The translations under genes were made by a program, and so were the position numbers. DNA of 64,000 nt from an uncultured Treponema sp. (lineage in GTDB: Bacteria > Spirochaetota > Spirochaetia > Treponematales > Treponemataceae), in the NCBI GenBank assembly GCA_946186185.1, contig CAMHMJ010000016.1:1-64000 (forward strand), written 5' to 3'. Shown piece by piece: positions 27,039 through 36,436 of the stretch (its first letter is position 1; each line of letters begins with the position of its first letter). The notes under the pieces are model-generated. The model had not been told where the DNA came from and did not search any database. It worked only from the letters and a program-made list of their open reading frames with translations.

Positions 27039-29948
27039 ATGGCACAAAACGATACAGAAGATAAAGACAAAGATGATATTGAAATCGATATTACAAACGG
27101 TGAAACTCTTACAGATGAAGAGATTGAACATCGCCGTGAAATTATAAGAAAAGGCCTCACAAAAATTCTGGATGATCTGGATATTCTTTCGGATTTAGAC
27201 GATGATTCAGATGACGAACTGGACGACGAAGACCTGGATAGCGATGATGTTTATGTGGTAGATTCGGACGAAGCATCTTCTGATTCTGAGGGTGCTTCAG
27301 AAAAAAAACGACGGCGTTCCGGCTCAAGAAAAACGGCTGATTCTTCACGCAGTTCTTCGAAAGATTCTTCCCCTGATTCTCCAAAAGGCTCTGAAAAAGG
27401 AAAGAAGCGTGCCGGGGCTAAGGGCTCCGGTTCTTCAAATGGAGCTGGTGCGGGCGGTTCAAACGGTTCCGGCGGAGAGGGCGGTTCCGGGGGCTCGAAT
27501 GGTTCTTCCGGCAAGCGCGGAAAGGGCGAAATCGTTCCTGCAGACCAGATGCTTCCTAATAAGCTTTCAATAATTCCGCTTCAGGGACGACCGATTTTCC
27601 CGGGAATCTTTACTCCACTTATGATTACTGCCTCCGATGACATCAAGGTGATTGAGCAGGCATATAACGGAGACGGCTATATCGGAATCGTTATGCTCAA
27701 AAACGAAAACGATGTTCCGGATGTAAAGGATTTGTACACGGTAGGAACTGCTGCCAGAATCATCAAAAAAATCAATCTTCCGGATGGCGGAGTAAATGTA
27801 TTTATTTCTACGATAAAGCGTTTTAAAATCCGGAAAAGCCTTCATTCAAGCTCGCCGATTTGCGTGGCGGTTGAATATCTTGAGGACGAAGAGGACGATA
27901 CCTTTGAAGTAAAGGCCCTGACCCGAGCACTCATCAGTGAAATGAAGGAAGTCAGCGAAAATAATCCCCTTTTCTCAGAAGAGATGCGCCTGAATATGGT
28001 GAATATCGACCATCCGGGAAAAATTGCTGACTTTATCGCTTCAATTTTGAATGTAGACAAGAATGAACAGCAGAAGGTTCTTGAGCTTTTGAACGTGCGC
28101 CACCGAATGGAGCAGGTTCTGGTTTACATCAAGAAGGAACAGGAGCTTCTGCGGGTTCAGAAAAAGATTCAGAATGAGCTGAACGAGCGGGTTGAAAAAA
28201 ATCAGCGTGAATACTTTTTGCGTGAAGAAATGCGTTCAATTCAGGAAGAGCTGGGAACAGATTCTGAAGGAAACGCAACCGATTACAATAAATTTAAGGA
28301 AAAAATCAAGGCGTTCAATTTTGAAGGCGAAATCAAGGAAACCGTGGAAAACGAGCTGGAAAAGTTTCAGCTGACGGAACCGAATTCGCCGGAATACATG
28401 GTCAGCCGCAATTTTCTTGAGCTGGTTTGTGCTCTTCCGTGGAACGAGGAACTCAAGGAAAATTACGATTTGAACGCTGCAAAGAAGATTCTTGAGGATG
28501 ACCACTACGGTCTGGATGACGTTAAAAAGCGCATAATCGAGTATCTTGCGGTTCGAAAGCTCAAGCAGGATTCAAAGGGTTCTATTCTTCTTCTGGTGGG
28601 ACCGCCGGGAGTTGGTAAGACCAGTATTGGCCGCTCAATTGCCAATGCCATGAACAAGCCTTTCTACCGCTTCTCTGTGGGGGGAATGCGGGACGAAGCG
28701 GAAATCAAGGGACACCGCAGAACCTATATCGGTTCAATGTGCGGAAAAATCATTCAGGGTATCCGGATTACAAAGACAAAGTCGCCGGTATTTATGATTG
28801 ATGAAATTGATAAGATGGGTTCCAGCCACAACGGCGACCCGGCAAGCGCCCTTCTTGAGGTGCTTGATCCGGAGCAGAATGTAACCTACCGGGACAACTA
28901 TCTGGATCTGCCATTTGATGTTTCCAACGTGTTCTTTATTTTGACGGCCAACTCTCTTGATACGGTACCGGAACCGCTTCTGGACAGGGCGGAAATCATT
29001 CAGCTTTCCGGCTACATCGACCAGGAAAAGCTGGAGATTGCAAAGAAATACCTGATTCCGAAGAACGCAAAGAAGAACGGTCTTGGAAAGAGTCAGGTGA
29101 AGTTTACAAAGAAGGCGCTTTTGCGGATTGCACAGGAATATGCCCGGGAAGCGGGTGTGCGCAATTTTGAAAAGAACCTGGATAAGATTCACCGGAAAAT
29201 CGTAACCGAGCTTCTTTTTGAGGCGGAAACGAAGGCTGAAGAGGCACGGAAAATCGGAAAGGAAGAAGGAAAGTCTTCGGAAGAACTGAAGAGCATTACC
29301 GCCTTTGACTTTATCGAGTCCGGAAAGAAATACGATATCGATTACGATGACCTTGAAAAATATCTTGGAAAGCCGGTCTTTGACGAGTCGGTAATTAAGA
29401 CGGCTAATGTTCCGGGAACGGCAATCGGTCTTGCCTGGACAAGCATGGGCGGCGACACCCTTCTGCTTGAAGCCACAAGCTTTGCCGGAAAGGAAGGTCT
29501 TGTTCTTACGGGGCAGATGGGCGATGTAATGAAGGAATCTTCAAAAATTGCCTTTGACTGGTGCCGTAAAAACGCAATTGAAAAGAAAATCAAGAAGGCG
29601 GACTGGTTCGACAAGAATACGGTTCACCTGCATATTCCGGAAGGCGCTACTCCGAAGGACGGCCCGAGCGCGGGAATCACTATGGCGGTTACCTTTACCT
29701 CGCTTTTCACGGGTAAGAAAATCAAACCGCATCTTGCCATGACCGGTGAGCTTTCCCTTACGGGAAAGGTGCTTCCGATTGGAGGACTCCGGGAAAAGAC
29801 TGTTGCGGCAAAGCGTAACAAGATTAAGACGATTTTAATTCCGATGGCCAATAAGCGTGATCTGGATGATATTCCGGAAAATGTAAAGGAAGGAATAACC
29901 TTCATTCCGGTAAGCCGGGTGGAAGAGGTTCTGGAACTGGCGTTCTAG
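27039..29948 (+). CDS. lon: ATP-dependent Lon protease with acidic/Gly-Ser N-terminal extension
   Basis: LLVGPPGVGKTSIGRSIANAMNKPFYRFSVGGMRDEAEIKGHRRTYIGSMCGKIIQ; PKDGPSAGITMAVTFTSL; about 160 aa N-terminal extension. Confidence 0.97.
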   Translation: MAQNDTEDKDKDDIEIDITNGETLTDEEIEHRREIIRKGLTKILDDLDILSDLDDDSDDELDDEDLDSDDVYVVDSDEASSDSEGASEKKRRRSGSRKTADSSRSSSKDSSPDSPKGSEKGKKRAGAKGSGSSNGAGAGGSNGSGGEGGSGGSNGSSGKRGKGEIVPADQMLPNKLSIIPLQGRPIFPGIFTPLMITASDDIKVIEQAYNGDGYIGIVMLKNENDVPDVKDLYTVGTAARIIKKINLPDGGVNVFISTIKRFKIRKSLHSSSPICVAVEYLEDEEDDTFEVKALTRALISEMKEVSENNPLFSEEMRLNMVNIDHPGKIADFIASILNVDKNEQQKVLELLNVRHRMEQVLVYIKKEQELLRVQKKIQNELNERVEKNQREYFLREEMRSIQEELGTDSEGNATDYNKFKEKIKAFNFEGEIKETVENELEKFQLTEPNSPEYMVSRNFLELVCALPWNEELKENYDLNAAKKILEDDHYGLDDVKKRIIEYLAVRKLKQDSKGSILLLVGPPGVGKTSIGRSIANAMNKPFYRFSVGGMRDEAEIKGHRRTYIGSMCGKIIQGIRITKTKSPVFMIDEIDKMGSSHNGDPASALLEVLDPEQNVTYRDNYLDLPFDVSNVFFILTANSLDTVPEPLLDRAEIIQLSGYIDQEKLEIAKKYLIPKNAKKNGLGKSQVKFTKKALLRIAQEYAREAGVRNFEKNLDKIHRKIVTELLFEAETKAEEARKIGKEEGKSSEELKSITAFDFIESGKKYDIDYDDLEKYLGKPVFDESVIKTANVPGTAIGLAWTSMGGDTLLLEATSFAGKEGLVLTGQMGDVMKESSKIAFDWCRKNAIEKKIKKADWFDKNTVHLHIPEGATPKDGPSAGITMAVTFTSLFTGKKIKPHLAMTGELSLTGKVLPIGGLREKTVAAKRNKIKTILIPMANKRDLDDIPENVKEGITFIPVSRVEEVLELAF

Positions 29949-29954
29949 AACAAA

Positions 29955-29987
29955 GGGCGGTTTCTGATACGGAAGCCGCCTTTTTTT
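29955..29987 (+). terminator. Intrinsic terminator after lon
   Basis: GGCGGTTTC-tgatac-GGAAGCCGCC-T7. Confidence 0.82.
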
Positions 29988-30026
29988 ATGGGTTCGTGGC
30001 TGGAAGCCCGGTGAAAGACTTCGGTT

Positions 30027-30971
30027 CTACAACAGCTGGTTTTCTTTAAGCCAGGTCCAGAGGGTTTCGTTCCAGTGAAATTCCTTCATAAATGGGCCGT
30101 TCAGCATGCCAAAGCCGTGTTTTCCCCATTCGTATACTTCAAGATGGCAGTTTATGCGTTTTTCCTTCAGCGCGTCGTAAAGCACCAGAGAATTGTGGTA
30201 ATCTACCACATTGTCGTCCTTGCAGACAACCACATAGGTTGGGCTCATGTCGGATGGAATCTGCATTTCCATTGAAAATTCGTCTTTTCGCGCCTGGCTC
30301 TGGTTTTGTCCCCGGTCTTTTCCAAGAAGGCTTTTTCTGGACCAGCGGTGGGCAATATTGTCCTGCATTGAAACAACCGGGTAAACAGGAATTACAAAGT
30401 CCGGTTTCAGGCTTACGGAATGATGTATGCCGATTTTTTCCAGCTCATCGTGGCTCTGCCAGAAGGCGCCGCCCATGGTAACCAGGTGTCCCCCAGCCGA
30501 ATAGCCGATGATTCCCAGCTTCTCCGGGTTGATTCCGTAAGCTTCTGCATTTTCACGAACCAGCTGAATGGCGCGCTGCAAATCCTGAAGCATTGCCGGA
30601 TGATGAAAGCCGTTTTCTGCGGTTCTGTAGCGCAGGGTAAAGGCGGCAACTCCCCGCTGGGTGAACCATTCGGCACTTTTGAAGCCTTCGTTGTAAAGTC
30701 CAAGATGGTGGTAGCTTCCGCCCGGGCAGATGATTACGGCCGGGGCAGACTGCGGAACGTCATTTGTGTCGCCTGCAGAGGAAGCATCAATTTTTGCGGG
30801 ATGGTAGTACATCACCGATTTGTATTTTTTCATTGAAGGAATGTTGTTCCAGAGGCGTACAGGTGTTCCGCCGATATCACGACCGGCATTACTACCGGCT
30901 GCAAATATGAGGGAAGCGCAGAAAAGCGCGCTGAAGACTAGACTGATTTTTTTTACAGAAAACTTACACAT
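30027..30971 (-). CDS. Exported alpha/beta hydrolase (esterase/acetyl-xylan-esterase-like)
   Basis: Signal peptide MCKFSVKKISLVFSALFCASLIFAAG; ICPGGSYHHLG...LGIIGYSAGGHLVT...HGFG. Confidence 0.87.
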   Translation of the reverse strand: MCKFSVKKISLVFSALFCASLIFAAGSNAGRDIGGTPVRLWNNIPSMKKYKSVMYYHPAKIDASSAGDTNDVPQSAPAVIICPGGSYHHLGLYNEGFKSAEWFTQRGVAAFTLRYRTAENGFHHPAMLQDLQRAIQLVRENAEAYGINPEKLGIIGYSAGGHLVTMGGAFWQSHDELEKIGIHHSVSLKPDFVIPVYPVVSMQDNIAHRWSRKSLLGKDRGQNQSQARKDEFSMEMQIPSDMSPTYVVVCKDDNVVDYHNSLVLYDALKEKRINCHLEVYEWGKHGFGMLNGPFMKEFHWNETLWTWLKENQLL

Positions 30972-31037
30972 ACAGACAGAATACCACATTCTTAAATATA
31001 TTTGAATAATTTTCATAACCGTATTATATTTAACTGT

Positions 31038-32396
31038 ATGGGTACAATTATTGATTATCTTGAGTGGCGTGGGGACATTCCTTTTTCTGCTGTTGAATTC
31101 AATGAAATTGATGCGCTAATTCTCTGTCAGATTACTTATCTGAATTTTGACGGACTTTTATCGGACGCGAATTTTTCTAATCAGATACCGATTTCGGAGC
31201 TGGCGGAAAAATTTAAGAACTCGCCGGATTTCGAAACGCGAGCAGACACGGGGCTTCTTATTAATGAGGAAACCAGTAAGGTTCTGGAGCTGGCTGGAAA
31301 GTCGGAGCGCTTTAAGGACGTTCTGATAACCGGCTATATGTCCATTATCGATTTGTCTAAGGAAGAGCAGTTTGCTGCCGCAACCTATATCATTCAGCCA
31401 AAATTAAATTATGTGGTTTACCGAGGAACGGACGACACAATCGTTGGTTTTAAGGAAGATTTTAACCTGGCCATTATGGACGAGGTTCCGGCGCAGAAGG
31501 ATGCGATTCAGTATCTGGAGCTGGCGGCTTCTTCCCTGAAGGGGATTTTTTATGTTGGCGGACATTCAAAGGGTGGAAATCTTGCGATTTACGCTTCTGC
31601 AATGGTTCGTCCGGAAACAAAAAAGCGTGTTTCCCTGATTTACAATATGGATGGTCCGGGTTTTTCGGACAAACGCCTTACTTCTCAGGAATTTTACGAA
31701 ATTATTCCGCGAATCCGTTCGTTCTACCCGCATTTTTCAATTGTGGGAATGATTTTTAATCATGCCGGAGCCTATTCGGTTGTTGAAAGCGAGCAGACCG
31801 GCATTATGCAGCACGACCCTTTCAGCTGGCATTTGTGCGGAAAAAGCTTTGTTCTTCTGAATGATTTTGACGAAGCTTCATCCTTTTTCAATAAGGTTTT
31901 GAACAAGTGGATTCTTTCCCTTTCCAAGGAGCAGGTTTCGCAGTTCATCGAAACCCTCTACAATATTCTTGAAGCGACAGACGCCCGCACCAACTCGGAA
32001 ATTGAAACTAATATCCTGAAGAACTCCTTCAAGATTTTTAAGGCCTGGATGGACACTCCGGCGGATATCCGGGATGCGGTTGAAAATACCGTGCGGCAGC
32101 TCTACAAGATTGCCCACAGACAGCTGCCTTCTCCTCAGGAGTGGTTTGAAAAGAACACAAAGCGCGGGCTTCACAAGGTAAAGGAAAATGTTGCCAAAAT
32201 GCAGAAGCTGCAGAAGTCCCAGGAGGCGCAGATGTCTTCGGGAAAGGCAGCCGGAAAATCTGCCGGCAAGGCGGCTGGAAAAAGCAGCGGAAAAGCGGGC
32301 GCCGGGGCTTCAGGCCTTAAGTCCGCCGGTAAGGCTTCCGGTCTTAAATCTGGTTCAAAAATAAAGAAAGCCAACGGAAAGCTTTCTGAAAAATAA
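31038..32396 (+). CDS. DUF2974/Mbeg1-like alpha/beta hydrolase with Lys/Gly/Ser C-terminal tail
   Basis: MGTIIDYLEWRGDIPFSAVEFNEIDALILCQITYLNFD...YVVYRGTDDTIVGFKEDFNL...VGGHSKGGNLAIYAS. Confidence 0.87.
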   Translation: MGTIIDYLEWRGDIPFSAVEFNEIDALILCQITYLNFDGLLSDANFSNQIPISELAEKFKNSPDFETRADTGLLINEETSKVLELAGKSERFKDVLITGYMSIIDLSKEEQFAAATYIIQPKLNYVVYRGTDDTIVGFKEDFNLAIMDEVPAQKDAIQYLELAASSLKGIFYVGGHSKGGNLAIYASAMVRPETKKRVSLIYNMDGPGFSDKRLTSQEFYEIIPRIRSFYPHFSIVGMIFNHAGAYSVVESEQTGIMQHDPFSWHLCGKSFVLLNDFDEASSFFNKVLNKWILSLSKEQVSQFIETLYNILEATDARTNSEIETNILKNSFKIFKAWMDTPADIRDAVENTVRQLYKIAHRQLPSPQEWFEKNTKRGLHKVKENVAKMQKLQKSQEAQMSSGKAAGKSAGKAAGKSSGKAGAGASGLKSAGKASGLKSGSKIKKANGKLSEK

Positions 32397-32410
32397 AATA
32401 TAATAAAAAA

Positions 32411-32493
32411 GGATAGCCTAAAAATTGCTTTCGCAATTTTTTTAACGGCTTTCAATCAATCAGGAAAACAGCACAGCTGTTTTCTCTCAGGAG
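32411..32493 (+). repeat. Structured leader repeat, copy B (upstream of Bax inhibitor-1 gene)
   Basis: GGATAGCCTAAAAATTGCTTTCGCAATTTTTTTAACGGCTTTCAATCAATCAGGAAAACAGCACAGCTGTTTTCTCTCAGGAG; ATG 10 nt later. Confidence 0.92.
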
Positions 32494-32502
32494 AAAGAGA
32501 AA

Positions 32503-33219
32503 ATGGTACAGAACGAGATTAAGAATGAGAAAGGTTTTGATATTGCAGATGTGATTTCAAAAAATCGATTTCTTTCCAAGGTTTATTTGTGGATGACGGC
32601 GGCGCTTTTAATCAGCGGCGGTATGGCTTATATGGCTTCCCAGAGCGATAAGATGCTGACGGCAATCTGGGGTAAAAACGGTGTCGGTTTTATTGTACTC
32701 TGCGTGCTTGAAATCGTGATTGTTTCCTTCCTTTCTTTAAGAATCAGAAAAATTTCTGCGGTTGCGGCTACTATCGGGTTTATTATTTATTCGGTGGTTA
32801 ATGGTCTGACACTTTCCGTGATTTTCCTTGCATACGAGCTTTATTCGATTGTTCTGGTGTTCTTTATTTCTGCGGCTATGTTCCTTGCAATGGCAATTTT
32901 TGGAATGAAGACAAAGAGCAACCTGAACTCAATCGGCCGGTATTTTACAATGGCCCTTGTGGGAACTTTTATTGCGGTTATCGTGAATATTTTCCTGAAA
33001 TCTCAGGTGCTGGATTTTGCAATTTCAATTGTTTCGGTACTGATTTTTACAGGCCTTACCGCTTACGATGCTCAGAAACTCGCTAAGGCCAGCGAGAAGG
33101 CAGAAAGCCAGGCTGAAGATGTTTTTGAAAAGGCAGCCGTTATCGGAGCCCTTGAACTGTATCTTGATTTTATAAATATTTTCCTTTCGCTTTTAAGGCT
33201 TTTCGGAAAGCGAAAATAG
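32503..33219 (+). CDS. Bax inhibitor-1/YccA family membrane protein
   Basis: Seven TM helices; FISAAMFLAMAIFG, LTAYDAQKL, ALELYLDFINIFLSLLRLFGKRK. Confidence 0.93.
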   Translation: MVQNEIKNEKGFDIADVISKNRFLSKVYLWMTAALLISGGMAYMASQSDKMLTAIWGKNGVGFIVLCVLEIVIVSFLSLRIRKISAVAATIGFIIYSVVNGLTLSVIFLAYELYSIVLVFFISAAMFLAMAIFGMKTKSNLNSIGRYFTMALVGTFIAVIVNIFLKSQVLDFAISIVSVLIFTGLTAYDAQKLAKASEKAESQAEDVFEKAAVIGALELYLDFINIFLSLLRLFGKRK

Positions 33220-33300
33220 TTTAGTGGATGGCGGATTAGCAGGTCAGTTTTGCTGATTTCCGCCGGCAAACTTATTATGCTCTTTATCTGAGGCGGAACC

Positions 33301-33419
33301 GGGGCTGTTCAAAAAGAAAAGTTTGCGGTGGTTGAGGTTCTCGAAACCACCAGATATAGTGTAAATGGTCATTTCGACAGGCTCAATGACCGCAGTAACT
33401 AAACTAATTAGACAGCCCC
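33301..33419. repeat. Three-way-junction inverted-repeat element
   Basis: Outer GGGGCTGTTC/GACAGCCCC enclosing GGTGGTT..AACCACC and GGTCATT-tcgacaggctc-AATGACC hairpins. Confidence 0.65.
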
Positions 33420-33436
33420 TTAGTCTATTAGGGTAA

Positions 33437-34042
33437 CTATTTGCTGATTACTTCTTTTATTGCGTTAAGAAGCTCTGAGTATTCTGTGAATGCAGGATAC
33501 TGCGGGTAGTCCTTTTTAATCTGGTCTGTGGTTCGGAATAAGAAACCGGCCTTGGAAGCCTGAATCATTCCCAAATCATTAAAAGAATCGCCGGATGCGA
33601 TTGTTTCAAAACCGCAGGACTGAAGTGCCTTTACAGTTGTGAGCTTTGATTTTTCGCATCTCATCTTGTAGCCGGTTATTTCGCCGGAAGGGCTTACTTC
33701 AAGGGTGTTGCAGAAAATTGTTGGAAGTCCCAGCTTTTTCATCAACGGTGCTGCAAACTGTTCAAAGGTGTCGCTCAAAATTATGGCCTGTGTGCAGCTT
33801 CTGAGCTCGTCTAAAAACTCTTTTGCGCCAGGAAGCGGGTCGATTTTTGCGATTGTATCCTGAATTTCCTTTAATCCAAGTCCGTGTTCCTTCAAAATGT
33901 TGATTCGGTATTTCATCAGTTTGTCGTAATCTGGTTCGTCCCGGGTAGTTTTTCTGAGTTCCGGGATTCCTGTTTCTTCTGCAAATGCAATCCAGATTTC
34001 CGGTACAAGTACGCCTTCCAGGTCTAAACAAGTTATGTACAT
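33437..34042 (-). CDS. thrH: Phosphoserine phosphatase/homoserine phosphotransferase (ThrH-like HAD)
   Basis: MYITCLDLEGVLVPEIWIAFAEETGI...IILSDTF...KLTTVKALQ...ASGDSFNDLGMI. ATG 34042 with GGAAGG RBS. Confidence 0.9.
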   Translation of the reverse strand: MYITCLDLEGVLVPEIWIAFAEETGIPELRKTTRDEPDYDKLMKYRINILKEHGLGLKEIQDTIAKIDPLPGAKEFLDELRSCTQAIILSDTFEQFAAPLMKKLGLPTIFCNTLEVSPSGEITGYKMRCEKSKLTTVKALQSCGFETIASGDSFNDLGMIQASKAGFLFRTTDQIKKDYPQYPAFTEYSELLNAIKEVISK

Positions 34043-34161
34043 AATTCCTTCCTTTATAATAACTTTATGAGAATTTTGCGCCTTCAGGAGCGCTGGTTCG
34101 CTAGATTTTACCATTTTAACGCTCTGAAGAGCAATGATTTTTCAAGTTTTTAGTGGTCAGA

Positions 34162-35406
34162 TCAGATTACAGAATCTGGCGGGGTGGAATCTTCCATTGG
34201 ACACTGGCTTTTCAGCTGGCGCTTCTTTTCGTACATTTTTTTGTCTGCTGTGTCAAAAAAGTCCTGAAAGCAGGTGTGATTTTCCGGGTTGAATTGTTCA
34301 AATCCCCGGGCGATTACAACCTGATTTGTGTGAAGATTTTCATCGATTTGTCTGTCGAATTTTTCAAAAATTTCATTTCTGTTAATGAAGTCATAGCCTT
34401 GTAGAAGTGCCACAAATTCATCGCCGCCAATTCTGAAAACCGGACTATGCTTAAAGAAGCTGCAGATCAGCGACACGCCTTCTTTTATGAATCTGTCTCC
34501 GGCGTCGTGACCAAGGGTATCGTTGATGTTTTTAAGCCCGTTCAGGTCAAAAACAACAACTCCAAAATCGAAGAGCCCCTTATTTTCGATGCTTTCATTT
34601 ATTATTTCGATTGTTTCTGAATAGGCCAGCTTGTTTTTTACTCCGGTCAGGGCATCCGTGTGCATGAGCTTTCGGGTTATCTTTAGTTCCTGTTCCTGAT
34701 ATTCATCCTTTTTGGTCAGTGCTTCAAGTTCTACCAGTCGTTCTTCCTTTTCATCTTCCAGAACGAAGGTGTGCATAAGCGTACTTCCAAAAAGGCAGCC
34801 GAGGGCGTAAAAAGGCATAAGCGGGTAAAGGGTCTGCAGTGTAATAAATACAATCATTGCAAAACCGGAGAGGTAGATGGAGCGGTATCGGCGACGAATA
34901 CTTCCTTTTGCCATGAGCGCTTCTACAAAAAGATAGATAGAGGTTATCAGATACATACCAATCTGGGCGATCAGCAGAGAATAGCGCAGGCTGCCGGAAT
35001 GATAGACCATGTTTTTGTCGAACCAGAACATTTTTGGTAAAAAGAAATTCAGAAGAAGCACGGATAAGTCAAAAATCAGAAACATCAGGCCGATTATCCG
35101 GATAATTAAACAAAAAGTCTTTTTTTCACCAAGATAACTTATGACGAAACGTGTCCACAGCAAAATTGTGAAGGCCATTGCAATGAAATATAATAGAGTA
35201 TCTGAGTAAATCAGAAGGAAATTTTTCAAGTCGTATAGAATTCCCCACAGAATATCGGATATGTAGAAAACCATAACGCTGCAGATAAAATTCCGGTATT
35301 TTTTGTTACAGAGTTTTTCATCCTTGTTTTTGAAATTTTTAAAAATTCCAAAATTGATAATTGCGGTAAGCAATAATGCGATGATTCCAGTGCTTGAATA
35401 GTTCAT
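34162..35406 (-). CDS. Membrane GGDEF-domain diguanylate cyclase
   Basis: Multi-TM N-terminus; DALTGVKNKLAY...LNGLKNINDTLGHDAGD...FRIGGDEFVALL. Confidence 0.93.
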   Translation of the reverse strand: MNYSSTGIIALLLTAIINFGIFKNFKNKDEKLCNKKYRNFICSVMVFYISDILWGILYDLKNFLLIYSDTLLYFIAMAFTILLWTRFVISYLGEKKTFCLIIRIIGLMFLIFDLSVLLLNFFLPKMFWFDKNMVYHSGSLRYSLLIAQIGMYLITSIYLFVEALMAKGSIRRRYRSIYLSGFAMIVFITLQTLYPLMPFYALGCLFGSTLMHTFVLEDEKEERLVELEALTKKDEYQEQELKITRKLMHTDALTGVKNKLAYSETIEIINESIENKGLFDFGVVVFDLNGLKNINDTLGHDAGDRFIKEGVSLICSFFKHSPVFRIGGDEFVALLQGYDFINRNEIFEKFDRQIDENLHTNQVVIARGFEQFNPENHTCFQDFFDTADKKMYEKKRQLKSQCPMEDSTPPDSVI

Positions 35407-35568
35407 TCCTATTATATTGTACCACGAATTTTGAATATTGCGAGAAAAACGATTAAGTTTGCAGGGGTGGGATTAAGTTTGCAGGGGAGGGTTAGGCGTG
35501 AGCATGGTTGAGTAAAGCAGCTGAGAATAATCTTGCGGAGATTTTCTGTTGTTTTTATAATTCTAATT

Positions 35569-36291
35569 ATGAAATCTGAATATCAGAAAAAGCTGGATTT
35601 GATTATTACGGGCTTGGAGAAAACTGGCAATGTGCAGACAGAGGTCCCGGATTTCCTGGAAAAAAAATGCAGGCCTTCGCTTCTGCTTCATGCCTGTTGC
35701 GGGCCCTGTTCTTCTTATGTGCTTGAATATCTGGCGCGGTATTTTGAAATTACTATTTTATATTACAATCCCAACATTTATCCGGAGGAGGAATATTTCC
35801 GCCGTCTTAACGAACTGAAAAATCTATTGCCCCGTTTTCCGGCTGCAATTGAAGGCGGCGTAAAGCTTGTGGAAGACCGCTACGAGCCGGAGGATTTTTA
35901 CAATGCTATCGGGGTGCGGGAAAATCCGGAACTTGCAGATGAGGCGGAAAAAGGTGAGCGCTGCCGCCGCTGTTACCAGTTTCGTCTGAAGCGGGCTTTT
36001 GAGTATGCCTGCGCCCGGGGATTTGATTATTTTTGCACAACCCTTAGTATCAGCCCTTTTAAGGATGCGGAGAAAATCAATACGATTGGAGAAGCGCTGG
36101 AAGCGGAAAAAAAATCCGAGGGTTCAAATGGACCAAAATGGCTTCCTTCAGATTTTAAGAAAAAAGGCGGATTTAAGAGGAGCCTTGAGCTTAGCGCGGA
36201 ATACGGTCTTTACCGCCAGCAGTACTGCGGCTGCGTATACAGCAAGGCAAATACGGATAAAAAGAACGCAATAAGAGATTTTTATCCGTAG
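35569..36291 (+). CDS. queH: Epoxyqueuosine reductase QueH
   Basis: LLHACCGPCSSYVLEYL...YYNPNIYPEEEYFRR...CRRCYQFRL...TTLSISPFKD...YRQQYCGCVYS. Confidence 0.94.
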   Translation: MKSEYQKKLDLIITGLEKTGNVQTEVPDFLEKKCRPSLLLHACCGPCSSYVLEYLARYFEITILYYNPNIYPEEEYFRRLNELKNLLPRFPAAIEGGVKLVEDRYEPEDFYNAIGVRENPELADEAEKGERCRRCYQFRLKRAFEYACARGFDYFCTTLSISPFKDAEKINTIGEALEAEKKSEGSNGPKWLPSDFKKKGGFKRSLELSAEYGLYRQQYCGCVYSKANTDKKNAIRDFYP

Positions 36292-36325
36292 AAAAATATT
36301 GAAGAATTTAATATTATCTGTATTA

Positions 36326-36388
36326 AGAGATTGGGACGAGTTAGCGTGTCATTATATGATGTGCTGAGGTTCCCAGTCTCTTTTTTTT
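36326..36388 (+). terminator. Terminator-like hairpin after queH
   Basis: AGAGATTGGGA ... TCCCAGTCTCT-T8. Confidence 0.65.
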
Positions 36389-36436
36389 ATTCGTGCAATA
36401 TATGCGAGATAAACTGTCACCCATCTACAAAAACCT

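Noticed and set aside
32171-32455. Antisense ORFs MKAVKKIAKAIFRLSFF (32171-32455 -) and MEAVKKIAEAIFRLSFL (39799-40041 +) as a new small protein family
   Set aside because: Their similarity comes only from the antisense strand of the leader repeat; no RBS support and they overlap real genes or UTRs.
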